A program made the translations under genes and the position numbers. Positions 62,940-64,000 of a stretch of DNA of 64,000 bases are shown piece after piece. Below the pieces are notes generated by a model. The model ran no database searches and had not been told where the DNA came from. It worked only from the letters and a program-made list of their open reading frames with translations. Origin of the DNA: Brevibacillus thermoruber 423 (GTDB lineage: Bacteria > Bacillota > Bacilli > Brevibacillales > Brevibacillaceae); NCBI RefSeq assembly GCF_000454065.1, contig NZ_KE695651.1:502258-566257 (forward strand), in the 5' to 3' direction. Positions within the stretch are counted from its first letter, which is position 1. Each line of letters opens with the position of its first letter.

Positions 62940-64000
62940 GTGAAGCGAAAAATAATGCTCGGCGCGGCTGGAGCGGTCATTCTCGCCGCCCTGGCGGTTG
63001 GGGTTTTTCTCAACGGCAACGACAGCGGGACACGCGCGCATGCCCAATACATGGCAGAGCCCGTCGTCACGCAGGAAAACGGCAGGACCGTGCGCAGCTT
63101 TGAACTGGTTGCGAAGGAAGCGGACTGGCCGTTGTCCGCGGACAAAACGGTGCGCGTCTGGGCGTACAACGGCGTCGTCCCCGGAAGCCAGATCCGGGCA
63201 AAAGTGGGCGACGTCATTCGCGTCACACTGAAAAACGAGCTGGCGGAGCCCACCAGCATTCACTGGCACGGGTATCCGGTGCCCAACGGCATGGACGGCA
63301 TCCCCGGCATTACGCAAAACGCGGTGAGACCGGGCGAGACGTTTACCTACGAGTTTGAAGCGACCGTCCCCGGCACGTACTGGTACCATTCCCACCAGGA
63401 CAGCGCCAACCAGGTGGATCGCGGCCTGTACGGCACATTGGTGGTGGAGGAAAAAGAGGAGCAAGGGGTGCAGCGCGACTACACGCTGGTCCTGGACGAG
63501 TGGAACACGGCAGCGCTCCAGGGAGGCGGCACGGATCACGGCGGCATGAACCACGGCCAGCCGGACCCGGGCAGGGCGGACATGTCCAGCATGAGCCACG
63601 GCAATATGAATCACGGCAGCATCAGCGTCCCCCACGTGGATCACGGCCACATGGGCATGGCCGGCGGGAACGGCGGCACCATGTCCCACGGAACTCATGG
63701 AAGCGGCTCCGCTGCCGAAGGGACGCCGGGAACAGGGATGGCGCCGGGGGCTATGCACGACCGGATGATGCGGGAGATGTACACGACCTTTACCGTCAAC
63801 GGCAAAAGCGGAGCGGCGATTGAACCGCTGGAAGTGGCCAAGGGGGAACGCGTCCGCCTGCGCTTTGTCAACGCCGGCTTCCAGAGCCATGTGATTCATC
63901 TGCACGGCCAGGTGTACGCCATCGTCAGCACCGACGGGCAGTCGATTCAGGAGCCGCCGATGGTCAAGGACCGCCCGTTCACGATCGCTCCCGGAGAGCG
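62940..64000 (+). CDS. Multicopper oxidase with Met/His-rich insertion (cut by window end)
   Basis: Periplasm-facing copper oxidase, 353 residues visible, continuing past the window. N-terminal hydrophobic segment (~5-25) acts as signal or anchor. Trinuclear-site histidines are seen as H108-W-H110 in SIHWHGYP, H150-S-H152 in YWYHSHQDS, and HLHG near residue 320. Between domains 1 and 2, residues ~199-255 form a low-complexity insert with repeated NHG, SHG and DHG units and many Met residues, a likely Cu(I)/Cu(II) scavenging segment as in CueO-like enzymes. GTG 62940 follows AAGGAGGAATTC. Laccase or copper-detoxifying oxidase; substrate open. Confidence 0.92.
   Translation, partial: MKRKIMLGAAGAVILAALAVGVFLNGNDSGTRAHAQYMAEPVVTQENGRTVRSFELVAKEADWPLSADKTVRVWAYNGVVPGSQIRAKVGDVIRVTLKNELAEPTSIHWHGYPVPNGMDGIPGITQNAVRPGETFTYEFEATVPGTYWYHSHQDSANQVDRGLYGTLVVEEKEEQGVQRDYTLVLDEWNTAALQGGGTDHGGMNHGQPDPGRADMSSMSHGNMNHGSISVPHVDHGHMGMAGGNGGTMSHGTHGSGSAAEGTPGTGMAPGAMHDRMMREMYTTFTVNGKSGAAIEPLEVAKGERVRLRFVNAGFQSHVIHLHGQVYAIVSTDGQSIQEPPMVKDRPFTIAPGE

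Overview
The window reads as a chromosomal segment of a GC-rich, Gram-positive spore-former of the Bacillota. A Bacillales/Paenibacillaceae-type genome such as Brevibacillus is my best guess, but the genus is inference. Supporting signs are strong GGAGG-type ribosome binding sites, frequent GTG and TTG starts, a YpdA-type bacillithiol disulfide reductase, a XerS-type recombinase, a YkpA-type ABC-F protein, a YjgC/YrhE-type formate dehydrogenase operon and an SLH-anchored surface hydrolase. No phage block, transposase or CRISPR array was seen. Genes are dense, about 57 are called, and most run on the + strand.

Region by region. 1-1.5 kb: ribonucleotide reductase beta subunit (cut by the window edge) and dUTPase. 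1.6-2.7 kb: a small DUF3846-like gene and a MOSC protein. 2.9-6.9 kb: sulfate ABC importer operon (sbp-cysT-cysW-cysA). 7.3-8.9 kb: ABC-F protein YkpA. 9.0-15.4 kb: a PucR regulator divergent from a uptake-and-hydrolysis operon (DUF3311, sodium symporter, amidohydrolase, M20 carbamoylase/amidohydrolase). 15.6-17.9 kb: a nitrilase-type hydrolase with two GNAT acetyltransferases. 18.0-29.0 kb: a sigma-54 activator followed by a classic -24/-12 promoter and a long collinear cluster: tartrate-dehydrogenase-like enzyme, aldehyde dehydrogenase, SDR, complete ECF vitamin-type transporter, M20 peptidase and a TtuB-like MFS permease. 29.1-31.2 kb: oligoendopeptidase F and a small coiled-coil protein. 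31.5-39.6 kb: a five-gene exopolysaccharide operon plus a convergent secreted TIM-barrel protein. 39.9-40.8 kb: a LysM/SH3/NlpC-P60 wall hydrolase. 41.0-41.5 kb: four tRNA genes (Asp, Thr, Leu, Leu). 41.8-48.7 kb: MarR with a Bcr/CflA efflux pump, a DsbA-like protein, an FAH-family enzyme, a double NlpC/P60 protein and an acyl-CoA synthetase. 48.9-52.5 kb: monofunctional transglycosylase, XerS and an orphan histidine kinase. 52.9-55.1 kb: threonine breakdown pair kbl-tdh. 55.3-58.5 kb: SLH-GH18 protein, YpdA and a HIT protein. 58.6-62.7 kb: formate dehydrogenase operon with a terminator-containing leader. 62.9 kb to the edge: a Met/His-rich multicopper oxidase.

How the parts work together. 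Two catabolic islands stand out, each under its own specialised regulator: a PucR-linked ureide or amide locus and a sigma-54-controlled hydroxy-acid locus. For the second, the regulator, tandem enhancer dyads and -24/-12 promoter can all be read in sequence. The best candidate for an undescribed system is the 31.5-39.6 kb locus. It has a processive QxxRW glycosyltransferase, a UDP-GlcNAc 6-dehydrogenase, a membrane HEAT-repeat protein, a membrane-anchored glycosidase with a CBM-like domain, and a response regulator whose phospho-acceptor Asp is replaced by Glu behind a GGDEF-like remnant. This predicts a synthase-dependent, uronic-acid-containing surface polymer controlled by a non-canonical receiver.
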